A stretch of DNA of 19,964 nucleotides from CAADGY01 sp900696665 (GTDB taxonomy: Bacteria > Acidobacteriota > Terriglobia > Bryobacterales > Bryobacteraceae): NCBI GenBank assembly GCA_035063885.1, contig JAPSFM010000097.1, positions 1 through 19,964 on the forward strand, read 5' to 3'. Every line of letters starts with the position of its first letter. The first letter of the stretch is position 1. Made by a program: the position numbers and the translations under genes. Shown here piece by piece: positions 7,160 through 14,090 of this stretch. The notes below the pieces were generated by a model. That model worked only from the letters and a program-made list of their open reading frames with translations. It was not told the origin of the DNA and made no database searches.

Positions 7160-7237
7160 ATGGCACAGCACCCCCATGAACAGATGAAGCTGCGCTCAGC
7201 CCTTGAACTTGCACCATCTTGTTCCGGCATGATCTAA
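7160..7237 (+). CDS. Possible 25-codon small ORF upstream of rimP
   Basis: An ATG at 7160 is preceded by GGAAGG with about 8 bases spacing and opens 25 codons that end at TAA 7235-7237. The peptide starts MAQHPHEQMKLRSALELA and has no signal sequence or known motif. Its 3' end coincides with the proposed -10 box of the rimP promoter. It may be a small protein, an upstream coupling ORF or simply chance. Nothing but the SD and ATG supports it. Confidence 0.2.
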   Translation: MAQHPHEQMKLRSALELAPSCSGMI

Positions 7238-7238
7238 T
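7209..7238 (+). promoter_or_regulatory. Probable promoter of the rimP-nusA-infB operon
   Basis: TTGCAC at 7209-7214 and TCTAAT at 7233-7238 are 18 bases apart. They match the sigma70 -35 consensus at 3 of 6 and the -10 consensus at 5 of 6 positions. An alternative -35 (TTGAAC, 7203-7208) would be too far away. Transcription from about 7245 would give a leader of about 60 nt that contains the terminator hairpin at 7260-7282. Confidence 0.4.
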
Positions 7239-7259
7239 AAAGATGAGGTCGAATCCAAG

Positions 7260-7282
7260 AGTGGGCGAAAGCCCACTTTTTT
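7260..7282 (+). terminator. Intrinsic terminator in the rimP leader (probable attenuator)
   Basis: AGTGGGC-GAAA-GCCCACT forms a perfect GC-rich stem with a GNRA-type loop and is followed by a T run (7277-7282). This is a textbook Rho-independent terminator. It lies downstream of the proposed promoter and 23 bases before the rimP ATG, so it cannot simply end the previous gene; every rimP-initiated transcript must pass it. Premature terminators ahead of rimP/nusA are known in other bacteria (rimP leader in enterobacteria). NusA, encoded in this operon, acts at such hairpins, so feedback control is a reasonable inference. Confidence 0.8.
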
Positions 7283-7305
7283 GTTGAGCGCCAGAATCCC
7301 ATTAC

Positions 7306-7770
7306 ATGAAGGACTCGGTGGTAGCAAAGGTTACAGAGATTGCTGAGCGTGTCGCCGGATCGGAAGGTCTGGAGGTGATCGACGTCGAATTGCGCGGTGG
7401 TGGCAAGGCGCGTTTGCTGCGGATCGTGATCGACAAACCGGAAGGGGTGTCGCATGGCGATTGCGAGTTCATATCGAAGCAGGTTGGAACCATTCTCGAT
7501 GTCGAGGATGTGATACCGGGGGGATCGTACCACCTGGAAGTCAGTTCACCGGGACTCGAACGGGCGTTGAAGAAACCGAAGGATTTTGAGAGGTTTCTGG
7601 GCCGGAAAATAGCCGTATCGCTGCGCACTCCCGTCGAGGAGAGGCGCCGCTGGGACGGCGTGCTGGCGGAGTTCTCGGAAGGACTTGTAACGCTGGAACC
7701 GGCTTCCGGCAAATCGGTTCAGTTCACACTGGACAATATCGAAAAAGCAAACCTGAAGTTCGAGTGGTAA
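7306..7770 (+). CDS. rimP: Ribosome maturation factor RimP
   Basis: The 154-aa cytoplasmic factor assists late 30S subunit assembly. The N-terminal alpha/beta domain contains GLEVIDVELRGGGKARLLRI and the family signature YHLEVSSPGLERAL, followed by KKPKDFERFLGRKI. The C-terminal SH3-like barrel (about 95-154) carries LRTP, WDGVL and LDNIEKANLKFEW. Length and domain order are typical. ATG at 7306 is the natural start because it directly precedes the conserved N-terminal helix. It is the first gene of the rimP-nusA-infB operon and lies just after a leader with an intrinsic terminator, so expression is probably controlled by attenuation. nusA begins 31 bases downstream. Confidence 0.96.
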   Translation: MKDSVVAKVTEIAERVAGSEGLEVIDVELRGGGKARLLRIVIDKPEGVSHGDCEFISKQVGTILDVEDVIPGGSYHLEVSSPGLERALKKPKDFERFLGRKIAVSLRTPVEERRRWDGVLAEFSEGLVTLEPASGKSVQFTLDNIEKANLKFEW

Positions 7771-7801
7771 TCTCCGGATAATCGCAGAGTCAGAGGACAG
7801 A

Positions 7802-9349
7802 GTGGCAAGTATCTATCAGTCCATCGAGATTTTGAGCAAGGAAAAGGGTATCGAGCCGCACATCGTGCTCGACGCCGTCAAGGACGCCATGCTGGTGGCC
7901 GCGCGGAAGCATTTCCGAACGGAAGAAGATCTGGTGGCGGAGTTGGATGAACGCACGGGTGCAATCCAGATTTACGCCGTGCGCAAGGTCGTTGCAGCCG
8001 TGGAGGATCCGGTCCGGGAGATCACCTTGAGCGAAGCGCTCGACGTCGACCCGAATGCGGAGCAGGGCTCGGAAATCCGCATCCCGAAGAGCATGGAAGC
8101 GCTGGGGCGCATTTCCGCACAGACCGCCAAACAGGTGATTCTTCAAAAGGTCCGGGAAGCCGAGCGCGAGAATATTTACACGGAATACTCCGGCCGGGTT
8201 GGCGAACTGGTCAACTGCACCGTCAAGCGGATTGAAGGGCAGGACCTGATTATGGATCTCGGGAAGACCGAGGCCAGGCTGCCGAAGAAGGAACAATCCA
8301 GGCTCGAGAGCTTCAGCGTCGGCGAACGCGTGCGGTGTGTCATGCGCAGCGTGGAGAAAACCGGCAAGAATGCGGGCGTTATCGTTTCGCGGGCCGCTCC
8401 GGAATTCGTGATGCGCCTGTTCGAGCAGGAAGTGCCGGAGATTTATGACAACACTGTGGTAATCAAGGGTTGCGCGCGGGAAGCCGGCGAACGCACTAAA
8501 ATCGCCGTGTTCAGCCGCGACCGGGACGTGGACAGCGTGGGCGCGTGCGTCGGGATGAAGGGCATGCGGGTGCAGTCGATCATCCGCGAATTACGAGGGG
8601 AGAAGATCGATATTATCGAGTACTCCGAAGATCCGGTGGTGTTTGCCACGCACGCCCTGAGTCCGGCCAAGATCAGCCGTGTATCCATCGTGAATCCGTC
8701 CGAGCGGCACATGGAAGTGATTGTCGACGATTCCCAGCTCTCGCTGGCCATCGGCAAAAAGGGCCAGAACGTAAGGCTTGCAGCGAAACTGCTCGGCTGG
8801 AAGGTCGATATCAAGAGCGAGGAAGAGAAGCGGCAGGAAGTGGAATCGCAGATGGCGGCGCTGGGTGTTTCGGGCGCGCCGGTCTCGGTCCTGATCGACC
8901 ACGGACTCGGTGAAAGCATTGTTGAAAAGCTGGTGGAAGGCGGCGTCGGCACGGTAGAGCGGCTGGGGGCCATGACTCCGGAGCAACTCGAAGAGATCGC
9001 CGGTATCGGCCCGAAGTTGATTGAGAAGATTCAGTCGGCGGTGGTGGCTTACTATGGGCAGTTCGAGGAGCCCGCATTCGAAGGTGACGAAGAGGCCGCG
9101 CAAATGGATGCCGCCTTGCAGTTTGAGGTAGAAGTGGCGCCGGACGAAGCGGGGGTGGGGGGCATGGAACCCACGGCAGACGAGGAGGAGTCTGTAAGCG
9201 AGGCGGTGGCCAGCGCAGACCTCGCAGAGGAGGTGACTGAGGCGCCTCCGGCACCGGCTACGGAATCAGAGAGTGGCGAGGGACAGGCGGAAAGCGGCCC
9301 GGAAGACGGACAAGAAGTTGAATTTGATACGATAAGAGACTCGGACTGA
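7802..9349 (+). CDS. nusA: Transcription termination/antitermination factor NusA
   Basis: The 515-aa RNA-polymerase-associated factor modulates pausing, intrinsic and Rho termination and antitermination. The order is: N-terminal RNAP-binding domain (1-125), S1 domain (about 130-200; SGRVGELVNCTVKRIEG), KH1 (about 230-280; GACVGMKGMRVQSI), KH2 (about 300-345; AIGKKGQNVRLAAKLLGW) and a helix-hairpin-helix-like region (about 365-415; IAGIGPKLIEKI). A strongly acidic, Glu/Ala-rich tail follows (about 420-515), longer than in Bacillus NusA and suggestive of the extra C-terminal acidic repeats of some phyla. The start is GTG at 7802 with GAGGA 4-5 bases upstream, giving the usual N-terminus. It lies 31 bases after rimP and 58 before infB; no ylxR gene lies between. 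Confidence 0.97.
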   Translation: MASIYQSIEILSKEKGIEPHIVLDAVKDAMLVAARKHFRTEEDLVAELDERTGAIQIYAVRKVVAAVEDPVREITLSEALDVDPNAEQGSEIRIPKSMEALGRISAQTAKQVILQKVREAERENIYTEYSGRVGELVNCTVKRIEGQDLIMDLGKTEARLPKKEQSRLESFSVGERVRCVMRSVEKTGKNAGVIVSRAAPEFVMRLFEQEVPEIYDNTVVIKGCAREAGERTKIAVFSRDRDVDSVGACVGMKGMRVQSIIRELRGEKIDIIEYSEDPVVFATHALSPAKISRVSIVNPSERHMEVIVDDSQLSLAIGKKGQNVRLAAKLLGWKVDIKSEEEKRQEVESQMAALGVSGAPVSVLIDHGLGESIVEKLVEGGVGTVERLGAMTPEQLEEIAGIGPKLIEKIQSAVVAYYGQFEEPAFEGDEEAAQMDAALQFEVEVAPDEAGVGGMEPTADEEESVSEAVASADLAEEVTEAPPAPATESESGEGQAESGPEDGQEVEFDTIRDSD

Positions 9350-9407
9350 GACACCAGCGGGCCCACATTTCTGACGTCTTTTGTCTGTGTGCATGCAGTA
9401 CTAAAAT

Positions 9408-12380
9408 ATGAAGAAAATCCGTATCAACGAGCTGGCGCGAGAGCTCGAGGTGAAACCCCACCGGATCATCGAGCTGTTGCCTGAGCTCGGTGTATCAGAG
9501 AGAAAAACACACTCCAGCTCGATTGACGAGGACGTGGCTGAAATTGTGCGGCAAAGACTGGGCGGTCTGGGGGACCATCCTGGAGTGTTAGACGCTCTGT
9601 CGGCATCCAATGTTGTTGTCGAAGTAGAAGAACCCGGATCGACTGGGAAGGAGCACGAAGCGGGTCCGCGGCCGGAAGCTTCCGAACCTGAGAAACAGGC
9701 GGAGGATGCCACCCGCGAGACAGCAGCCGAGGAGCCTGCCGCGCCGGCGCCGGTACAGCCCGCGCCACGGCCACGACCGATCCGGCCGCCGCTGGCAGGA
9801 GCCGGAGCGCGGCCCGATACACCGGCGGGGGAGAGCCAGCCGGCTGTTCCGCCGCCCGCGGTTGAAACACCTTTAGGCGCTCCGAGTTCCACCGCCGCCG
9901 GGCCATCTCAGCCGGCGCCCACTTCGACGTCGTGGCAAGCGCCAGTTATACCGGTGGCACCGGTGGGGCAGAAAGCCGGTGCGATCCCCGCAAAGCCTCT
10001 GCCTGCTCCGCGTCCCGGCCAGATTCTGACAGGACCAAGACAACCGTTCCCGGGAGAAGCGGGACCGGTTCCCGGGATGCCGCGGCCTTCCGCGCCGCCT
10101 CGTCCTCCGGTATCGCGTCCCGCCGCTCCGCCCTCGGGACAGCCATGGCCGCAACAAGTCAAGCCGAGACCGGCTGCCGCCCCACAGGCGCCGCCTTCAC
10201 GGCCACCGCTGGCAGGCCAGCCGGCAGCCCGGCCCGTTGTGCCACCGGATCCTAAGTTAATTGAACGCATCCGCGCTCAGCAGCAGACACAGCCGAAGGC
10301 CATGCCGGGCCAGCCGCAGGCGCGGCCCTCAATGCCGGGGCGGCCGCAGACAACACCGGTTCCAGGACAGCCGATTTATCGCGGCCCGATCCGGCCCGGT
10401 CAGGCCCTGGTGCAGCGCCCGGGAGGACCCGGTGCGAGGCCCGGGCGGCGTCCGATGCACCCGACCTCGCCCATGGGGATTCCGCCTTCCCCTCCGCCTC
10501 CGGACCAGCAGCGGCGCGACACCGGCAAGCGAGCACGGGTTGTGCAGCGCGACCGCGAGACTGAGCTCGAAGGGAAGATGTTCCAGCCGCGGAGGCACAA
10601 ACAGGAAGGGCCTCCACCAATTGACCGCGAAATCACCATCTCTGAGGGCATTACCGTCAAGGAATTGTCCGAGAAGCTGGGGGTCAAAGCGAATCTCGTC
10701 ATCAAAAAGCTGGTGGAGAAGAAGGTCTTCGCCACCATCAACCAGGCCCTGGATCCGAAGCTTGCCGAAGAGGTGGCTCGCGAGTTCGGCGCCTCCATCA
10801 ACAAGGTCAGCTACGAAGAGGAAGCGACCCAGGGACTGGTGCAGAGCGAGGACGAAAAAGATCTCGTGCGCCGCGCGCCGGTGGTCACCATCATGGGTCA
10901 CGTCGACCACGGAAAGACATCGCTGCTCGATGCGATCCGCACAACGAATGTCGCTGAGCGGGAAGCGGGAGGCATTACACAGCACATCGGCGCGTATCAG
11001 ATTGTGAAGAACGACCGCAAGATCGTCTTCATCGATACGCCGGGCCACGAGGCGTTCACCCGGATGCGCGCCCGCGGCGCCAAAGTAACCGACATCGTTG
11101 TGCTGGTGGTCGCGGCCGACGACGGCGTTATGCCGCAGACTCTCGAAGCGATCGACCACGCGCGGGCGGCCGAAGTGCCGATTGTCGTGGCCATCAACAA
11201 GATCGACAAGCCGGACGCGCAGCCCGACCGGATCAAGCAGCAGCTCTCGGATCGCGGCCTGCTGCCCGAAGACTGGGGTGGCGAAACGGTGATGGTGCCG
11301 GTTTCCGCCAAGAGCCAGCAGAACCTGGACCTGCTGCTCGAAATGATTCTGCTGGTGGCCGACATGGAGGATTTGAAAGCCAATCCCCAGCGGCCTGCGG
11401 TGGGAACGGTGCTCGAAGCGCAGTTGGACCGGGGCCGCGGCCCTGTTGCCACCGTGCTGGTGCAGAACGGAACGCTGCACGTAGGTGACTTCTTCATTTG
11501 TGGCGCCGTTTTCGGCAAAGTCCGGGCCATGTTCAGCGATGTCGGCCAGCAATTGAAGGATGCGGAGCCGTCCACCCCGGTAGAGGTTCTGGGACTGGAC
11601 TCGGTCCCCGACGTGGGAGACACATTCCAGGTAGTCACGGATACCGCCAAAGCCAAGCAGATCGTTCTTTACCGCGAGTCGAAGGCCCGCGAGCAGTCGA
11701 TGCTGAAAGCGCCCAAGCTCACGCTCGACCAACTGCATGAGCAACTCAGAGAAGGCGAGACAAAGGAGTTGCCGATCATTCTCAAGGCCGATGTCGGCGG
11801 AACGGCGGAAGTGGTAGCTGACACCTTGCAGAAGCTATCCAACGAGAAAGTGAAGGTGCGTGTTTTGCACAGTGGCGTCGGCGCCATCAACGAGAGCGAC
11901 GTGCTGCTGGCGTCGGCCTCTAACGCTGTCATCGTAGGCTTCAATGTCCGGGCGGAGAGGAACGCGACATCGCTGGCCGAACAGGAGAAGGTGGATGTCC
12001 GCCTGCACACGATCATCTACGAACTGACGGACGAGATAAAACGCGCGATGACGGGTATGCTCGAACCCGTTTTCAAGGAAGTCTACCGGGGCCGGGCGGA
12101 GGTGCGCGAGGTTTTCCGCATCACCAAGGTCGGCACCGTCGCGGGCTGTATGGTGCTGGATGGAACGATTACCCGCGACAGCCAGGTGCGGCTGCTGCGC
12201 GACAATATTGTCGTCCACACAGGAAAGCTGGAATCTTTGCGGCGGTTCAAGAACGATGTCAGCGAAGTGAAATCGGGTTTTGAGTGTGGTATCGCGCTCA
12301 CCAACTTCGGCGATCTGAAGCCGGGCGACATCATTGAAGCGTTCGTCACCGAGAGGGTCGCGGTACAGGTTTCGGCATAG
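9408..12380 (+). CDS. infB: Translation initiation factor IF-2
   Basis: The 990-aa GTPase brings fMet-tRNA to the 30S subunit and promotes subunit joining. It has an N-terminal IF2_N helix bundle (1-52; RINELARELEVKPHRIIELL) and a long Pro/Ala/Arg/Gln-rich low-complexity linker (about 80-395). A second IF2_N domain follows (about 405-460; ITVKELSEKLGVKANLVIKKL). The G domain starts near 488 with G1 GHVDHGKT at 497-504, G3 DTPGHEAF, G4 NKID and G5 SAK. Domains II to IV complete the C-terminus. Everything needed for activity is intact. The linker of over 300 residues is at the long end for the family. The ATG at 9408 lacks a strong SD. The DUF503 gene starts 13 bases after the stop. Confidence 0.97.
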   Translation: MKKIRINELARELEVKPHRIIELLPELGVSERKTHSSSIDEDVAEIVRQRLGGLGDHPGVLDALSASNVVVEVEEPGSTGKEHEAGPRPEASEPEKQAEDATRETAAEEPAAPAPVQPAPRPRPIRPPLAGAGARPDTPAGESQPAVPPPAVETPLGAPSSTAAGPSQPAPTSTSWQAPVIPVAPVGQKAGAIPAKPLPAPRPGQILTGPRQPFPGEAGPVPGMPRPSAPPRPPVSRPAAPPSGQPWPQQVKPRPAAAPQAPPSRPPLAGQPAARPVVPPDPKLIERIRAQQQTQPKAMPGQPQARPSMPGRPQTTPVPGQPIYRGPIRPGQALVQRPGGPGARPGRRPMHPTSPMGIPPSPPPPDQQRRDTGKRARVVQRDRETELEGKMFQPRRHKQEGPPPIDREITISEGITVKELSEKLGVKANLVIKKLVEKKVFATINQALDPKLAEEVAREFGASINKVSYEEEATQGLVQSEDEKDLVRRAPVVTIMGHVDHGKTSLLDAIRTTNVAEREAGGITQHIGAYQIVKNDRKIVFIDTPGHEAFTRMRARGAKVTDIVVLVVAADDGVMPQTLEAIDHARAAEVPIVVAINKIDKPDAQPDRIKQQLSDRGLLPEDWGGETVMVPVSAKSQQNLDLLLEMILLVADMEDLKANPQRPAVGTVLEAQLDRGRGPVATVLVQNGTLHVGDFFICGAVFGKVRAMFSDVGQQLKDAEPSTPVEVLGLDSVPDVGDTFQVVTDTAKAKQIVLYRESKAREQSMLKAPKLTLDQLHEQLREGETKELPIILKADVGGTAEVVADTLQKLSNEKVKVRVLHSGVGAINESDVLLASASNAVIVGFNVRAERNATSLAEQEKVDVRLHTIIYELTDEIKRAMTGMLEPVFKEVYRGRAEVREVFRITKVGTVAGCMVLDGTITRDSQVRLLRDNIVVHTGKLESLRRFKNDVSEVKSGFECGIALTNFGDLKPGDIIEAFVTERVAVQVSA

Positions 12381-12393
12381 GCGCAAGTTCTCG

Positions 12394-12681
12394 ATGGCAA
12401 GTATTGGCGTGCTCACGTTGGAATTGCGGATGGACCACGCCCACTCGCTCAAGGAAAAGCGGAGCGTCGTGAAGGGTTTGAAAGAGCGGCTGCGGCAGCG
12501 CTTCAACGTCTCGGTGGCCGAAATCGATTATCAGGAGACGTGGCAGCGGTCAGTGGTGGCCGCTGTTACGGTGGCAAGCGATCACAGCCGCGCCAGTTCG
12601 GTATTGCAATCCGTCGAAAAAGAAGCTGTAGCCCTGTTGGGGCCGGATTTGGTTGGGGCCACACTGGAGTGGCTGGAGTAA
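12394..12681 (+). CDS. DUF503 family protein (YlxP-like)
   Basis: The 95-aa protein matches the DUF503/YlxP pattern: IGVLTLELRMDHAHSLKEKRSVVKGL at the start, then RLRQRFNVSVAEIDYQETWQRSVVAAVTVASD. The family is a small ferredoxin-like fold almost always found between infB and rbfA, and this position supports the call. Its biochemical role is unsettled; a link to ribosome assembly is inferred from context. A longer frame opens at 12334 inside infB. I chose ATG 12394 because it lies 13 bases after the infB stop and starts right at the conserved first strand. Confidence 0.92.
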   Translation: MASIGVLTLELRMDHAHSLKEKRSVVKGLKERLRQRFNVSVAEIDYQETWQRSVVAAVTVASDHSRASSVLQSVEKEAVALLGPDLVGATLEWLE

Positions 12682-12690
12682 CAAACGAGA

Positions 12691-12713
12691 AGAACCGCCG
12701 TTGAAGTGGTTCT
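12691..12713 (+). promoter_or_regulatory. Hairpin in the DUF503-rbfA spacer
   Basis: AGAACCGC (12691-12698) pairs with GTGGTTCT (12706-12713), seven Watson-Crick pairs and one G-U, around a 7-base loop. It ends about 6 bases before the rbfA Shine-Dalgarno and lacks a T tract. It may tune rbfA translation or mRNA processing; this is speculative. Confidence 0.3.
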
Positions 12714-12718
12714 CCGCT

Positions 12719-12725
12719 AGAGGAG
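12719..12725 (+). promoter_or_regulatory. Strong ribosome binding site of rbfA
   Basis: AGAGGAG lies 7 bases before the ATG at 12733. It is one of the clearest Shine-Dalgarno sequences in the window and fixes the rbfA start. Confidence 0.75.
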
Positions 12726-12732
12726 TCCGACG

Positions 12733-13125
12733 ATGGAAGAGCGCCGTCTGCAGCGTGTTTCCGAAGCGATGCGGGAAGAATTGGCGGAGATCGTCGGCTT
12801 TGAATTGACCGACCCCCGGATCGGTGCGGTTTCGGTGACCGACGTCCACGTCTCCCCGGATTCCAGGCACGCGCGTGTGAGGGTAGCGCTTTCAGGCAAG
12901 CCCGAAGAGCGTAAGGAAAGCCTGGAGGCACTCGAAGGCGCCCGGCATTACGTCCGGCGGGAACTGGCGCGGCGCCTCGAGCTTTTCCGGATCCCTGAGA
13001 TTCATTTTGAAGCCGATGCGTTGGTAGACCCTACCCGCCTGGATGTTCTCATCAAGCGTATTCGCAAAGGCCGTCCCCGGTCCCCGGCGCCGGACGAAGG
13101 TTCTTCGAAGAAAAACCCTTTCTGA
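12733..13125 (+). CDS. rbfA: 30S ribosome-binding factor A
   Basis: The 130-aa cold-adaptation factor binds the 30S subunit near helix 1 of 16S rRNA and helps its final maturation. The single KH-like domain shows RRLQRVSEAMREELAEIV, then VSVTDVHVSPDSRHARVRV, and ends its core with RIPEIHFEADALVDPTRLDVLI. A basic, Ser/Pro-rich tail (about 112-130) follows. Length is usual. The start is set by the strong AGAGGAG site. The stop overlaps the apbE start (TGATG, 13123-13127), so the two are translationally coupled. In many bacteria truB or nrnA follows rbfA; here neither does. Confidence 0.96.
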   Translation: MEERRLQRVSEAMREELAEIVGFELTDPRIGAVSVTDVHVSPDSRHARVRVALSGKPEERKESLEALEGARHYVRRELARRLELFRIPEIHFEADALVDPTRLDVLIKRIRKGRPRSPAPDEGSSKKNPF

Positions 13126-14090
13126 TGAAACAGTTTGTGCTACTTTTGTTGTTGGCCCCGGTGCTGGGTCTTTCCGGAGATCTTCTCCGCCTGGAAGATA
13201 CCCAGGAGGCCATGGGCACGGCGTTTTCGGTGGTGGCCTATGGGCAGGATGCAGTCCGGATGCGGGCCGCGGTGGAGCAGTCTTTCGAGGAAGTCCGGCG
13301 CCTGGACCATTTGCTGTCGAACTACCGTCCGAACAGCGAGTGGAGCCAAGTAAACCGGGATGCGGCCGCGCGGCCGGTCCGGGTATCGCAGGAGTTGTTC
13401 GATCTCATCCAGGCATGCCTGGACTACAGCCGCCGCAGCGAAGGGACATTTGACATCACAGTGGGCCCGCTGATGAAATTGTGGGGTTTTTACAAAGGCT
13501 CCGGCCGGCTGCCGCATCGCGCGGAGGTGCGGGCCGTGCTCTCGAAGGTGGGATACGGCAATATCGTACTCGACCCGGCGGAACGCACGGTTCGTTTTAC
13601 CCGGAAGGGCGTGGAGATTGACCCAGGCGGCATCGGAAAAGGATATGCCGTAGACCGGATGGTGGAGGTTTTAAGATCGGGCGGTATCGGCTCGGCACTG
13701 ATCACGGCGGGGGGTAGCAGTATTTACGCGATCGGCGCGCCCCGCGATGAAAAGGGATGGCGAGTTGCCATTCGGGATCCGCGTAAGCACGACCGCACAA
13801 TAGAAGAGGTGTGTCTGAGAGACGAATCCATGTCCACGTCCGGAAGTTATGAAAAATTCTTCCGGGCCGGAGGCCGGATGTACAGTCACATCATGGATCC
13901 CCGCACGGGCTTTCCGGCGGAGGGGGTGTTGTCGGTTTCCGTAGTGGCTCCACGGACGATCGACAGCGAGGCGTGGACCAAGCCGTTTTTTATTCAGGGC
14001 CGGGAATGGACGGCCCAACATAAACCGAAAGGATTTCGCGTATTTCTCTGCGAAGACAAAGTGGGACAGGCATGCGCGTGGCTCCAATGA
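13125..14090 (+). CDS. apbE: ApbE-family FAD:protein FMN transferase
   Basis: The 321-aa exported flavin transferase moves FMN from FAD to a Thr or Ser of an acceptor protein (for example Rnf/Nqr or FMN-binding-domain proteins). An N-terminal signal peptide (KQFVLLLLLAPVLGLSG) has no lipobox Cys, so it is probably periplasmic rather than a lipoprotein. Family motifs seen are: AMGTAFSVV; LDHLLSNYRPNSEWSQVN; FDITVGPLMKLWGF; VEIDPGGIGKGYAVD; STSGSYEKFF; YSHIMDPRTGFP; and DSEAWTKPFFI near the C-terminus. The ATG overlaps the rbfA stop, and the stop overlaps the hemE start, so it is embedded in the operon. No flavinylation substrate (FMN-binding-domain protein) is encoded in the window, so the acceptor must lie elsewhere. 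Confidence 0.92.
   Translation: MKQFVLLLLLAPVLGLSGDLLRLEDTQEAMGTAFSVVAYGQDAVRMRAAVEQSFEEVRRLDHLLSNYRPNSEWSQVNRDAAARPVRVSQELFDLIQACLDYSRRSEGTFDITVGPLMKLWGFYKGSGRLPHRAEVRAVLSKVGYGNIVLDPAERTVRFTRKGVEIDPGGIGKGYAVDRMVEVLRSGGIGSALITAGGSSIYAIGAPRDEKGWRVAIRDPRKHDRTIEEVCLRDESMSTSGSYEKFFRAGGRMYSHIMDPRTGFPAEGVLSVSVVAPRTIDSEAWTKPFFIQGREWTAQHKPKGFRVFLCEDKVGQACAWLQ

Noticed and set aside
10329..11744. 471-codon minus-strand open frame opposite infB
   Set aside because: It mirrors the IF2 G domain region. Composition (many His, Asp, Arg, Leu) is that of an antisense shadow, and the IF2 motifs on the plus strand are complete.
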